NCBI GenBank assembly: GCA_002286855.1
Contig: NRSV01000002.1
Coordinates: 678,152 to 742,151, forward strand
Origin: Bipolaris cookei
Lineage: Eukaryota > Ascomycota > Dothideomycetes > Pleosporales > Pleosporaceae
Length of the DNA: 64,000 nt
Direction of reading: 5' to 3'
Part shown: positions 11,688-22,241 of the stretch, piece by piece
Position numbering within the stretch: the first letter of the stretch is position 1
Layout of the letters: each line of letters begins with the position of its first letter
Notes under the pieces: generated by a model
Seen by the model: the letters and a program-made list of their open reading frames with translations, nothing else
Database searches by the model: none
What the model was told of the DNA's origin: nothing
Made by a program: the position numbers and the translations under genes

Positions 11688-12978
11688 GTATGTATATATG
11701 TAGATAGGGAATGTCGGGTGGACTGTGAGTGTTTTGGGTATTAGTTGTTGGTGAATGTTTGAAGTGTTTGCACATTTTGCATAAATGGCGAAGCGCCAGC
11801 CACAGAATAGCTGGCCGGGCACATGTGAGACGACGTGATGGTGCACAGCCAACGCCCCTTGTCATAACAGCGGCAAACAATCTTCTGGTAATTAATCGTC
11901 GCTGCCATGGATTTCCGTTGCGCGAAGAAAGTGGACTCGGGCGTCGCAGCGACCCTTGATCCTGGTCATGGGCGGGAGCCGCGTTCCCGTGACTTGTGAT
12001 ACATTAAGTAAGCACATATGTGAGATGACTGCTTGGCGATGCCCACCGTAAACGCTGTCTAGTGCCTGGTGAAAGTATCGGACGGCTTAGGGCTTACAGG
12101 TGATAATATCGGTAGGAGGTGGGACGTGGGTGGCTGGAGGGAGCGTGTGGTGGGATGATGCATGGCGGACAAGAGCATGGATGGGCGAGGGCGTGATGAT
12201 GCAGCGGGCGGGACCCCTCAGGCAAAAAGGAGCTAGCGCGGGTGCCTCATCGGCAGCGGATCGCACTTCTGTCACCATCGAAACCTGCCAGCACCTTGTA
12301 CCCCTCTCTGTTTCTCTGCCCCAAACCTTGAGCTGATGGCCGCGATGGGCGCCGGACCGCAAAGAGCTCGTCGACTGTCGTTGCCAGCGAATCCGAAGGC
12401 GCCGCCCTGGGCGGCGAGGGCGCTGGCTGCCATGGCAGGGTTGTTGCAGGGCCGCCGGCGAAGTAAGGTCACGTGACGAGCGACTACGGCTGGCGCTTCG
12501 TTGCAGCGAGCAGACCCCAAATCGCGTTGCCCGCTAGAGCGTGAGGAGTAAAATCGAGTCCGTCCTGGCACTCGGCCTCTCCCACTGCATTGCCCCGGTA
12601 CAGCCCTCCAGACGCCCGCCCGAGCCCCAGACCATGGTCGTGTCCCCGCCAGGCTTTGTCTTCTACTCCTCCATTCATCTGATCCTCGCCCTCTAAAGTT
12701 CGTCGACCTTTTGGCCCGCTCTCGACACACCCGCTCCCACCCTCCCAGCTCCAAAGCACGCCCACCCACGCCCGCCGTGCCATTGAAGCCCTCCCATCTC
12801 TCCCTCACTCGTCGCCATCATCCTCCCCAGACCCATCTGGTCGCCCGTTCCTGCCTCCTACCACGCCCGGCCGCACACCCTCGCAGGCGCACCCAACCCC
12901 ATCCCGCCCGCGACCTTCCTCGTCGCTCATCTACCCTCCACCCGTCGCACATAGACACGCACGACTGCCCGACACGCA
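11688..12978. other. Intergenic, with GC-rich promoter of the PHD-finger gene
   Basis: No gene recognised. The first 700 bp are ordinary. From about 12340 the sequence becomes GC- and C-rich on the plus strand (CCCTCCCATCTCTCCC-type tracts), typical of a housekeeping fungal promoter and 5' leader. Long open frames on both strands here are a by-product of GC content. Confidence 0.45.
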
Positions 12979-14894
12979 ATGTCGCCGCGACGTTCATCGC
13001 GGGCCCGTACCACACAGCCCCCGCCCAGTGGCGCATCACACAGCAACTCCTCGTCTTCCGTCTCATCAGCGCGTACCGAGCGTGCGTCACGAACCAACAC
13101 CAAGCAGACGTCACCACCCAAGTCATCGACTCCACACTCGCTCTCCTCGGAAGAGCCCGAGGAGCCCTCTCACAATGCACAGCCTGACCCGCCCTTGACA
13201 CGCCGCCGAACACGCGAGCACGACAATGATGAGGACGAGCCTACCAAGCTCGATGACGAGCTCGAAGATGACATAGCAGAAGAAGACGAAGTCACCCGAT
13301 GCGTGTGTGGCTATCAAGATTACCCGGGCCTGCCATCCGACACACTCAAGGCTGGCATGTCTCTAGCTGATTTAGAGGCGCAAGCTGACGAGCTCGGCGG
13401 TCTTTTCATCCAATGCGATGTCTGCAAGGTATGGCAGCACGGCGGATGCGTGGGAATCATGGACGAAGCTGCCAGTCCAGACGAATACTTTTGCGAGGAG
13501 TGCAGAAAGGACCTCCACAAGGTTTCGACAAGTCCGAAAGGGTACGTATTTTGGCTGATCTGTTCTCTGTCGCATGTTTGAGACCCGGCGTCAAGACTCG
13601 TGTTACTAGCCGATTTTTCGCGACAAAGCAAACATGGCTAACGAAGTCGTCGCAACAGTCAAAAATACTCCCGCTACCTCCCCGTCTACGACCAGCAACA
13701 TGGCAAGCATCGCAAGTCGTCAGTCTCCAAGGAATCCGAGGGCAACTCGGCCAAGGACAAGGATCGAAACAACAGAGCGAGCGTGGATTCCTTTGGGAAG
13801 CGCAGGTCGACTATGAACAGTCGAGCCGCGTATGACGAAGATGAGGTGCTACGAAAGGTGCTCGAAGAAAGCAGACACGAGGGTGGCACAACTTCGGAGA
13901 ATGGAAACCGGAAGAAGCGAAGTCGCGACGATAGCGAAGAGTGCGTTTCAATTGCTGCTTCACAAACCACTGGCATTTCAGCTGACAAGCTTTGCCACAG
14001 AACAAAGCCAGAAATCAAACGACAGCGCACAGGTTCGCGCTCTCCAAGCAATTCGCCAGTTTTGGAGTCTGAAGACGACAGCACAAAAGCCTCAGCGCCA
14101 AAACAGAAGCCACGCGGAGCTGCAGCAAAGAGCCAGCGGGAAAAGGAACAGCGCGACAAGGAGCGCGAAAACCAACGCAACGAAGCCGCAAATAGGCGCA
14201 AAGGGCGCGCCGAGCGAAGAAAGGGCGATGGTACGTTGCAACCCGTGGCGAGATGATTCATTGGCTGACAGGTGTAGAACCCGAAGATTCAGAGCCCACA
14301 CCCACACCCGCCGCTGAAGAACTTACGATGCCTCAACAAGCGACCGAAGCTACGCCACCTGAGCCGCCTGCTGCTGACCCTAAACCTGCTCCTGCGCCAC
14401 GAAGAGGCGGTCGCCCTCCCCAAAAGGCCCGTGGCCGGCTTGGGCGGAACCAATATTCGAGAGACACCGTCCCTGCCACCAATGACACTTCGCCCAAAAA
14501 CGATGCAGCCCAGTCACCACAGGCAACTACCACAAACGGCATGAGCAATGGCCATGATAGCAGCGACGGTGCAGCGGGCAACAAACCCACCAAGACGAAG
14601 AATTGGCGCCTGCAAAAACTCTCTTGGAATGACATACGAAGGCCGGCAGGAGCTATGCAGAGTTATATCGCGCAGCGACAGGTCGAGATGGCCACAGCCG
14701 AAAAGCACGTTAGTCTTGCGCCTGCTGTGCAACTAACAACGGCCGCAACTAACGGCGATGGCAAAGACGATGACGCAGACCTGGCCAAGTTCAAGGACCT
14801 CAGCACAACCCAGATGATGGACTTTCTGAGCAGAGATCTCGTACACTGGCAACAGATGATATCCGAGCCTATGGACAAGTCACCGAGACCATGA
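12979..14894 (+). CDS. PHD-finger protein, Cti6-like subunit of an Rpd3L-type deacetylase complex
   Basis: Four exons (12979-13541, 13659-13940, 14001-14230, 14278-14894) give 563 residues. A charged, low-complexity N-terminus precedes a PHD finger with the C4HC3 ligand set: Cys108, Cys110, Cys146, Cys149, His154, Cys157, Cys172, Cys175. After it comes the segment KYSRYLPVYD, characteristic of fungal Cti6 homologues, then basic/Ser-rich stretches and a C-terminal helix (FKDLSTTQMMDFLSRDL). Yeast Cti6 is a chromatin-binding subunit of the Rpd3L histone deacetylase; the same nuclear role is inferred here. Intron 2 is 60 bp, contains no in-frame stop and could be retained. For intron 3 the acceptor at 14277 is preferred to 14271 because CTGAC is then properly spaced. 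Confidence 0.82.
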
Positions 14895-15098
14895 CTTATT
14901 CTTCCCTTTTTTTCTTATACTATAACTACTGGGCGTATTTTGGGGAAACAAAGCCATCATTGCAACGGGCATATGGGGCATTTTCCTTCCTTTCCCTTCT
15001 AGAAAGGCGTTTTCTTTTTTCTTTCTCGGCTGTGGTCTGTATCTTTTTCTTGCTCGCGACACGGATACCCTCCACTTTGTGATCTGTTCTTTTTTTTT

Positions 15099-15119
15099 GC
15101 GCGCGCGCACGCGCGCGCG
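15099..15119. repeat. Alternating purine-pyrimidine GC tract
   Basis: After a run of nine T comes a 21-base strictly alternating GC/AC tract (GCGCGCGCGCACGCGCGCGCG). Such tracts can adopt Z-form DNA under negative supercoiling. It sits just beyond the 3' end of the PHD-finger gene. Confidence 0.75.
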
Positions 15120-15340
15120 ACGCGCTGGAGGAACTGGTGCGTCGAACTGGTCTTCTTTTTCTATTGTTCAATTGTAACCTACAACGACTCTCATTCCTAT
15201 GGGACCTTTATTTCTCTTTTTCTGTTCTGTTGATGTGACCTGTATGTAGTGCTGTGTGTGTGTCCTAACTGGAATTAAATTCAAATGTTTTGGATGTTGG
15301 GGGTTAAAAACACTATGTTGAAAATGCCGGGAGAGGGGGC

Positions 15341-15367
15341 TTGGTTGGGTTGGGTTGGGTTGGTTGT
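15341..15367. repeat. Short TTGGG tandem repeat
   Basis: TTGGTTGGGTTGGGTTGGGTTGGTT: about four GGGTT units. It resembles a telomere-type repeat (TTAGGG) but lacks the A, and is too short to indicate a telomere. Confidence 0.7.
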
Positions 15368-15475
15368 GGTGATGAATATAAAAACATGGCCATAGATATT
15401 GTTTTTTACCTCAGCACACATACGTTTTTGCTCTCTTCGATTCTTTCTTATGATGTCTTTCGAAGTTATGTGTCT

Positions 15476-15919
15476 TCACTCGTCCTTGCCCAATTTCACC
15501 TCCAAAACCCCCATCCCTGGGTTTCCCTTAAGCAACTCCACGACAGCGCTTATGTTGTCTTCTGTCAAAACAGTATACTCAGGCCATAATTTCTCGCGCC
15601 CCTTGACGTCCCAGTGGACCTTGAACTCTTGGATTTGCTCTGCGGGACCGTCTTTGGCTTTGTGCTTGGCCATGACTATTTATACGGAGTTTTACGCGAT
15701 TAGCTTGTTGTACGCATGTGTTTGGGATGAGGGGGGAAAGGGGAAGGGAAAGGTGGAAAGCAACTTACATTCCGCGCAGTTTGGACTCGAAGCAATGGTA
15801 CTTGTGATTTGCTTGTTTAGCGCTTTTAGGGAGATTTTCGCGCTCGTGTCTAGGAGGAGGAAGTCGTGGCGGTTGGAGGGGGGGAGGGTGAAGAGGAGGG
15901 GGAGGTGGGTTGGTGACAT
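15476..15919 (-). CDS. Small conserved-looking protein of unknown function, two exons
   Basis: Exons 15919-15769 and 15675-15476 flank a 93 bp intron with a GTAAGT donor and an AAATAG acceptor; together they encode 116 residues. The ATG at 15919 starts MSPTHLPLLF. The C-terminal half is well ordered in appearance: charged, with EFKVHWDVKGREKLWPEY and then a hydrophobic/acidic helix-like stretch ending VLEVKLGKDE. The second exon alone has an internal ATG and would look like a 65-residue gene, but the splice signals and an open upstream exon favour the longer form. I do not recognise the family. There is no signal peptide or membrane segment. Its intron is G-rich on the plus strand (15731-15753). 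Confidence 0.6.
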
Positions 15920-16705
15920 TATTTCTGCTTCTGCGTTTTCTTCCTATCTTCTTCACAAAACACCCGCTCTGCGTTCTTCGTCTCTTTTATCGGGATATTA
16001 AATTCGGCAGCTGATGTTGGTATTGTTCGATGTGCGAGTGGATGACGAGAGTAAGGCGAGAAATGGGGATTAGTGTAATAAGAACTTGCTTGTGTTTCTT
16101 TTTACGTCAATGTATAACTTCCCGTCCCCCCCTTAATTCCCTGGTCCTCCCTGTTCTGTGACTCCAGCGTACGTATTCTTGGTTGCTGTTACAGCAAGTG
16201 TGAGACGAAGATACGTCATAGGACGCTAGCCCGTTTAGGTGATGATCGGTACGCGTTGGGCAGGGGTGCTGGGGTTGCCCCGCTTTGCTTACATGTGCGC
16301 ATCTTGGGCTGTTTGGGTAAGGAAGAGCGCTGGAGAGCGTGTACCTGAGGCGTTATTTGATTGCACAGATTTAAGGCACAGTATAGGTTGCTTAATTAAT
16401 GTGTACATAGCCATGGATTACATTCATTCCCGCTTGGCGTGATTATGCTCAAGGTGGGGACTTGTTACAGATAAGGAAAGGGTCTTAATATTCTGCTTTT
16501 CTTTTTATCATGAACGCCACTCTTTTTATTTTTCTAGAATTGATAGATCACTTACAAATCTAGTGTCTTCTCATCGGTCTTTGTAGTCACCTAGTATGAC
16601 CACATAGTCCACATGTCCACCCATGCCGGCTACACCACTTCGCTATAAAGTAAATGATATCACACGTAAATCTTCGAAACTCCCTCAAAAAAAACATGGA
16701 CTTTT
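15920..16705. other. Intergenic, nothing recognised
   Basis: Upstream region of the small minus-strand gene and 3' region of kynureninase. It is moderately AT-rich, with no open frame of note and no repeat. Confidence 0.5.
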
Positions 16706-18175
16706 CTACAGTCTCGCCTCTACTGCCGGTGTCCACTGTGACTGACTCTGCTCCTTACCCTTCGTCGCTATCTCCTCAAAGACCTGCATAAACCTCCAAA
16801 CATCGCCAAAAGTATTGTACAGTGGCACTGGCGCAACACGGATGATACCCGGTTTCCTCTTATCGCATACAATGCCATTGTCCACCAATCTTGCACTAGC
16901 TTCGTCAAATTTGTCTTCAGGCAGCAAGACACTGAGCTGCGCGCCACGGAAACGCGGGTCCGTAGGTGTGATGATTTGGAAGGGGAACTCTCCGGTCTTA
17001 ATGTTTCGTGTGGCTATTTGCGAAAGGAGGTGTTCGGCGTAGGCGGTCAGTAGCAGCGATCTTGAGCGCAGGTCGGCCATGGTTGTCTTTTCGAAAACGC
17101 TGAGAGCGCCGGATAAACAGGTGAGGTCGACGATTGACGGATTTGAGCACTGGAAGCCCTGCGCGCCGGGTGTAGGAACAAATTTGTTGTCCATCTGGAA
17201 GCGAGATGACTTGTCGTGGCCGTACCAGCCTTTGAGTCCCTTGTAGTGGTCGTTGTTGCCGTGCTTTTCGTGTATGAAAGCACCTGCGATGGCGCCAGCT
17301 CCAGCATTCATGTACTTGTATGTACACCAGCACGCAAAGTCGACGTCCCATTCGTGGAGCTTGAGTTCGACATTTCCGGCGGCATGTGCGAGGTCCCAGC
17401 CAATTGTGATGTTGCGTTTCCGTGCATAGGCAGTGATGACTGGGATATCAAGGAGTTGGCCGCTGTAATATTGGATTCCAGGCAGCATAATGAGTGCAAG
17501 CTCATCAACATTCTCGTCAATGAGTTTGAGGATGTTTTTTGTCGTCATAGTATATCCATCGTCTGGCTCTACGAGAAGCATCGACTTCTTTGGATCTAGT
17601 CCGTGCCACTCAATTTGCGACTCAATAGCATACCAATCGCTAGGGAAGGGCCGCCATTCGCACATTATTCTGTGCTTCTTCTCAGTTGGCTTGTAGAAAG
17701 CCGCCATCATCAGATGCAAGTTGATGGTCAATGTGTTCATTGCAACAATCTCTGAAGGCGATGCACCGACAACGCCTGCCATTTTTCTTGAACATGCAGC
17801 AGCCATATCTTGGTAAGCAGTGATTGGCGAATCCTCAAGGGCGGTGAAATGGCCGCCAACGGCTATTGAGCCCCAAGTCTTGAGGTATGCGTTCAAGTGT
17901 TCACCGACAGCTTTTGGCTGGAGACCCAGCGAGTTGCCGCAAAAGTAGATGGCCTCATCCTCTGCACTTGCTGCTAGGTTTGTGGTTTGCACATCGTCTT
18001 TGAGAGTCGTTCGCTTGAGCTGCGCCTTGCTAGGGACAATAAATTCGGGGCGGAATGTATGCGGTATTTCAGTACTCTCGTCAAGGGTCCGGGCAAAGTC
18101 AAATGACTCGGCATTTGCGGGCCATTGCGGCTTTTGGCCTTGGCGGAGTTGTTCGATAGCGCGGATGGGGTCCAT
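16706..18175 (-). CDS. BNA5: Kynureninase
   Basis: An uninterrupted frame of 489 residues from the ATG at 18175. The open frame extends upstream to 18262, but MDPIRAIEQLRQG is the natural start. Kynureninase is a PLP enzyme that cleaves L-kynurenine and 3-hydroxykynurenine to anthranilate or 3-hydroxyanthranilate plus alanine, in tryptophan catabolism and NAD synthesis. Family marks: FCGNSLGLQPK near residue 78, GVVGASPSEIVAMNTLT near 134, GWDLAHAAGN near 259, and the PLP lysine in CTYKYMNAGAGA (Lys287). Normal length, no lesion. It lies head to head with indoleamine 2,3-dioxygenase, the first step of the same pathway, over a 379 bp intergenic region, which strongly suggests coregulation. Confidence 0.96.
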   Translation of the reverse strand: MDPIRAIEQLRQGQKPQWPANAESFDFARTLDESTEIPHTFRPEFIVPSKAQLKRTTLKDDVQTTNLAASAEDEAIYFCGNSLGLQPKAVGEHLNAYLKTWGSIAVGGHFTALEDSPITAYQDMAAACSRKMAGVVGASPSEIVAMNTLTINLHLMMAAFYKPTEKKHRIMCEWRPFPSDWYAIESQIEWHGLDPKKSMLLVEPDDGYTMTTKNILKLIDENVDELALIMLPGIQYYSGQLLDIPVITAYARKRNITIGWDLAHAAGNVELKLHEWDVDFACWCTYKYMNAGAGAIAGAFIHEKHGNNDHYKGLKGWYGHDKSSRFQMDNKFVPTPGAQGFQCSNPSIVDLTCLSGALSVFEKTTMADLRSRSLLLTAYAEHLLSQIATRNIKTGEFPFQIITPTDPRFRGAQLSVLLPEDKFDEASARLVDNGIVCDKRKPGIIRVAPVPLYNTFGDVWRFMQVFEEIATKGKEQSQSQWTPAVEARL

Positions 18176-18554
18176 GGTGATCAACCAAGATGGCAGTGTA
18201 ATACAACGTTCGGATGACGACTGAAAGACCTGTGTGTGAGGTCGTACTGAGAAAAAGGACACTTAATATATGTCGGCTACTTCGATTACGTCTTCTAGTC
18301 TCCGGCACTTGGTCTGGCAAATATGCATTAGCCCAGCACCTTCTTCTTTTAGTCTTCCGACGCACTTCCGACGCACTTCCGACCGCCATCCGATCCAACA
18401 CTTTGGGGTCCTTCGAGGTTAAGATACTTGGTTGGCCTAAGAAAGTGGGCCAATGTGGTTTCATGATAAATGCGGCCTTCGCCGCCCTGCATATTCAAAA
18501 CCTTCTAGAATCCGGGAAACGTTACTGTGATTTGTTTCTGCTTTGTTTTTCACA
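18176..18554. promoter_or_regulatory. Shared bidirectional promoter of kynureninase and dioxygenase
   Basis: The 379 bp between the two start codons contains an 11-bp-phased direct repeat with CTTCCGA at 18354, 18365 and 18376 (the first two units are CTTCCGACGCA). A further TCCGA lies at 18389. The reverse complement of each copy contains CGG, the half-site recognised by many Zn2Cys6 proteins. The 8-mer TCCGACGC present here twice also occurs in the promoter of the neighbouring Zn2Cys6 gene. Binding is inferred, not shown. Confidence 0.6.
18354..18382. repeat. Three-copy 11-bp-phased CTTCCGA repeat, candidate operator
   Basis: CTTCCGA starts at 18354, 18365 and 18376, exactly one helical turn apart. 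The repeat lies 173-201 bp from the dioxygenase ATG and 179-207 bp from the kynureninase ATG, near the middle of the shared promoter. Confidence 0.65.
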
Positions 18555-19870
18555 ATGAGCCCTCACAGAATTTTCACTCTACCATGCACTTCTGCACTAC
18601 TGGAGTACGGCATATCTAAAAATGGCTTTCTTCCTGCTGAGCCACCATTATCCCGACTGCCACAAGACTACTACCGTCCATGGGAACAAATCATAGAGAA
18701 ACTTCCTCTGCTTATCGAGACTCAGCAGATACGGCAATCTATTGATGAGTTGCCGATCCTCGAAGTATCTCAGCTAGACAATGAAGCAGAATGGCAAAGA
18801 GCCCATTCAATGCTAGCTGTCATGGCTCAAGGATACATTTGGACAGGACCTGAACCATCAGAGGTAAAGAGAGCATCTTACTTGACTGAAACGACGACTA
18901 TTACTAACCAGATACACAGCGGCTACCTCCTGCAATTACTATCCCTTTCCTTCGGACGGCTGAGCACCTTGAGGTACATCCCGTCGCCACATATGCAGCA
19001 CTGAACCTATGGAACTGGAGACCATTAACCAACAACGCCAACTTGACTCAGCCGGAAAACATGGTCGCTCTCTATACAGCTACTGGCAGTGATGATGAAT
19101 CATGGTTCTTCATTATCTCAAATGCCATGGAGGCAAGGGCCGGTCCACTGATCGAGACGATGCTCGGTGCGATCGATGCCGTCGAAAGGGATGATGTTGC
19201 AACAGTAGTGCATGCTCTGCAGTACTTTAAGAGAGGCGTGGAGAGTATTGGTCAACTTCTAGAGCGCATGGATGAACGATGCGATCCTCACGTGTTCTAC
19301 CACACCATCAGACCATTTCTGGCCGGCAGCATGAACATGGTGGCTGCTGGTCTGCCAAATGGTATCTTCTATGATGAAGGCAATGGCAAGGGCACATGGC
19401 GAGCATACCGAGGTGGCTCCAATGGGCAGTCTTCCCTGCTTCAGTTCTTCGATGCCGTGCTCTCAGTAGACCATTCCAGAAGTGGCGGTTTCCACGCTGA
19501 GATGCGCGGATACATGCCCGGCCCCCATGCTCGGTTCCTGGATGATGTTGAAGCCATTGCGAATATTCGCAGCTATGTAAATGACCATCAAGAGAACGAT
19601 GTACTTCTTTCGGCGTTCAATGCAGCAGTTGCAGCACTCAGTGGCTTCCGCGACAAGCACATTGCTCTTGTAACGAGGTACATCATCATACCAAGTCATT
19701 CGGCGAAGCCGGCAAGCCATATCAAGAGGAGAGACATCGCCTCTGCCTCTACAGAGATGGTCGCAGAAAAGCCAAAGACACAAGAGCTGGTTGGTACCGG
19801 AGGCACCAAGTTGATTCCATTTCTACGGACATCAAGAGACGAAACCAGCGAAACAAAAGTTGTACGTTGA
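18555..19870 (+). CDS. BNA2: Indoleamine 2,3-dioxygenase
   Basis: Exons 18555-18863 and 18920-19870, separated by a 56 bp intron with a TTACTAAC branch site, give 419 residues. The enzyme is a haem dioxygenase that opens the indole ring of tryptophan to N-formylkynurenine, the entry to the kynurenine pathway. Family features: GFLPAEPPLSRLP near the start, AYRGGSNGQSS, the RGYMPGPHARFL block, and His350 in DKHIALVTRYI, which corresponds to the proximal haem ligand of IDO proteins. Exon joining at PSE/RLPPAIT restores the conserved sequence. The stop is only 56 bp from the stop of the convergent Zn2Cys6 regulator. Intact. Confidence 0.95.
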
Positions 19871-19926
19871 AGACTAGATGCAGGAATTTTTGAAAATATT
19901 GGGATAAAAACACACGATCCGTTGAA

Positions 19927-22241
19927 CTACGGGAAAAAGGTGTTGCCCATCTGTTGATTGTGGATAGGGAAGAGTGGTATATCTGCCACAGACGCACCGT
20001 CCAGATTGTAAGTGCCCGGTTGAAGGAAATCCTGTAGACCTTGGTCATTCTCACTAGACCACGGTAAAGCGAAGAAGTCGGCGTCATAGATGGTCCAGTC
20101 AAGTGGAGCTTGTGCAGGAGGGTTTTGCAGAGTAGCTTGTGTGGATGATGACAAGCCGGGCTCCGGTTGTGGCTGAGGATTCTCGATTGGATGGGCTCGA
20201 GGGGTTTGCTCTGATGGTAACAGGCCAAACAATTCAGAGGAAGCTTGTTTCCGCTTTCTGCGCAAATGCAGTTCACGTTTCCTCGCATGTGCAGTTGTGA
20301 TTTTGAGCAGAGACTGGGCAGCGTGCGAGTATTGACGAGCATGATGATCGACCATGCCGAAGTAATTCATGCAGGCAATTGCATCTTTGCAGCTTTCCTC
20401 TAAAAGGAGGCCGGAGTTTCCGAGAATGGCAACAGCTAGAACCAGTGTGGCAGTGAAGAGCCAAGATCTAGGATGAATCAGCAAACATCTTGGCTGATAT
20501 GTATTGCCACTTACACTACCAACGGCATCCTGCGAGGTAATTGGTCTGCCTTGATTAAAACCTGTAAAGTATCAACTAGTACCGAAGCCGCATCAATTGC
20601 GGCATCTGCGTATTTGCGCTTCTCTTGATGATCAGCAGGTGTGCCTCCACTCTTGAGCGAGGCGCCCATGTACTCATAAAGTTCGTAAATAAGGAATGGC
20701 CGTGTCAATAGCATTACACCATAATAGTAGGAGCACAAAGTGGAGCAGGCGCCAACTACTGCCTCACGAGATTGTTGTCTAGTTGTAATGTCTGAGAGAT
20801 TTCTGAGCCATTTGGATGCCCAATTTTTCAGTTGCCTTGAGACGTAGTCGGCGATCCGTAGAGATATCCTCTTGCGAGAGTACACTTCAACAACGACACG
20901 TTCGACAATCATAAAAATCTGTACGCTCGCATCCAATATGTTGGCATCAGTCTCAGATTGTATGTCGTCAGGATTGACGTATTTAACAGTGCAGTCCACA
21001 TCGGATGTGGAGGGTGGTCGACCTAAGACATTGCTGAATGGCGAACATCAGATGTCAGTGTATGTTACTGTTGAAGCCCCAGTGAATGAGAGAAGCCATA
21101 AAATCTTACCTGATGAGTTGATCGATGACGCGCAGACTCTTCCAGATGCGATCTCGTACTGATCTAATATTCTCACCGAAAGAAGCATTGACTTCGGTTC
21201 TGTGAAGGCCAATTGCGTATGCAGTACGTGCAGCCAAGGCTAGCCATCGTAAGCAGGCGACCCTACAAGCACTCATACATATGATCACTTACAAAAGTAC
21301 AAATATGCGCCATTTGGCTGAGAAGCGCGAAGCATGAAAATAGCTACCAGTGTGAAACCCTGAACGGTAGAAACGTTCATATTACTGCACATGAACTTTA
21401 GAAGTATGTGGAGCGCATGTTTGAACCAAGCCTCTGCCTTATCTTCGAATTTGTCTTGAGCACCGATGGCGAGCACAAGATAGAAGACAGCAGCGGCAAC
21501 ATCGTCTGGGCTAGATACCTGGCTGCTCGCCCAGTTTTTCAGCTCTGGTAATAGATCCTCGCGTTGAAATAGCTGTACGAGACCACTGCTGGCTGCAATG
21601 TACTCTTGTACCAGGGCATCTACATGTTGCAGCTCAATGGGTAGACATTGTTGTTGGTCGGCTAATGGGGGGCGCGTGATTTCGATAATGGGATCCCTCG
21701 CGGCCTGCACCGAAACTCCTGAGTCAACTTCGGATGTGATAAGATGCTTGACTGTTTGTAGAAAGGACAGTGGGGCACAATCGCCGATGAAGATTAGTTT
21801 GCCTTGTGCGTCACGAAGAATACGGCCTTCCAGAGGGACTGCGGTATCGCCTTGTAGGTCGTCTCTACTCAGTGTGGGTGAGAGCGATGTTGCAGTTTCA
21901 GCTACTTCATGCTGGTATCGTGATCCTTGAGAATTGTGTTCACGAACATTGTGTTCTCGGTTGTCTGGCGTATGGCCAGCTGAGAGGATGCGACGGAAGG
22001 ACGAGCTGTCAGTGTGGGCACGTACAGTTGGAGATTCCACCACCGAGTGAATTTGATTCCGTGGAGTTGCGCCATTGAATGCACAAGTAGCTGCACGCTC
22101 TTTGCGTACACAGTATGCGCATGGTAATTCACCGTCGCACTTGACTTTCCTCCTTCTACACAAATCGCATGCTGCCGCGACGCGGTCAATACGACGCCGC
22201 TTTTCGGATGGCGCTACTAGCTGATCTGGTCGTGTGGACAT
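19927..22241 (-). CDS. Zn2Cys6 transcription factor beside the kynurenine genes
   Basis: Four exons (22241-21293, 21239-21110, 21033-20515, 20467-19927; introns 53, 76 and 47 bp) give 712 residues. The N-terminal binuclear zinc cluster has all six ligands, Cys25, 28, 35, 41, 44 and 53 (CX2CX6CX5CX2CX8C), after a basic RRR segment. The fungal-specific transcription-factor domain follows; its hallmark AYLYFSLAARTAYAIGLHR is restored by the first splice, and LISNVLGRPPSTSDVD by the second. The tail is Pro/Gln-rich and ends in an acidic/aromatic stretch that could activate. Its own upstream region carries a TCCGACGC palindrome, and the same 8-mer occurs in the IDO/kynureninase promoter, so control of tryptophan catabolism is a reasonable inference. 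The target is not proven. Confidence 0.88.

Larger units (their letters stand above)
14895..15475. other. 3' intergenic with simple-sequence tracts
   Basis: No gene. T-rich 3'-UTR-like sequence follows the stop at 14894. Two simple tracts, an alternating GC run at 15099-15119 and TTGGG repeats at 15341-15367, are listed separately. Confidence 0.5.

Noticed and set aside
12100..13213. Long minus-strand open frames over the start of the PHD-finger gene
   Set aside because: They are GC-content shadows of the plus-strand leader and exon 1, with low-complexity Arg/Gly-rich products.
15341..15367. Telomere or interstitial telomeric repeat
   Set aside because: The unit is TTGGG rather than TTAGGG, there are only about four copies, and genes continue normally on both sides.
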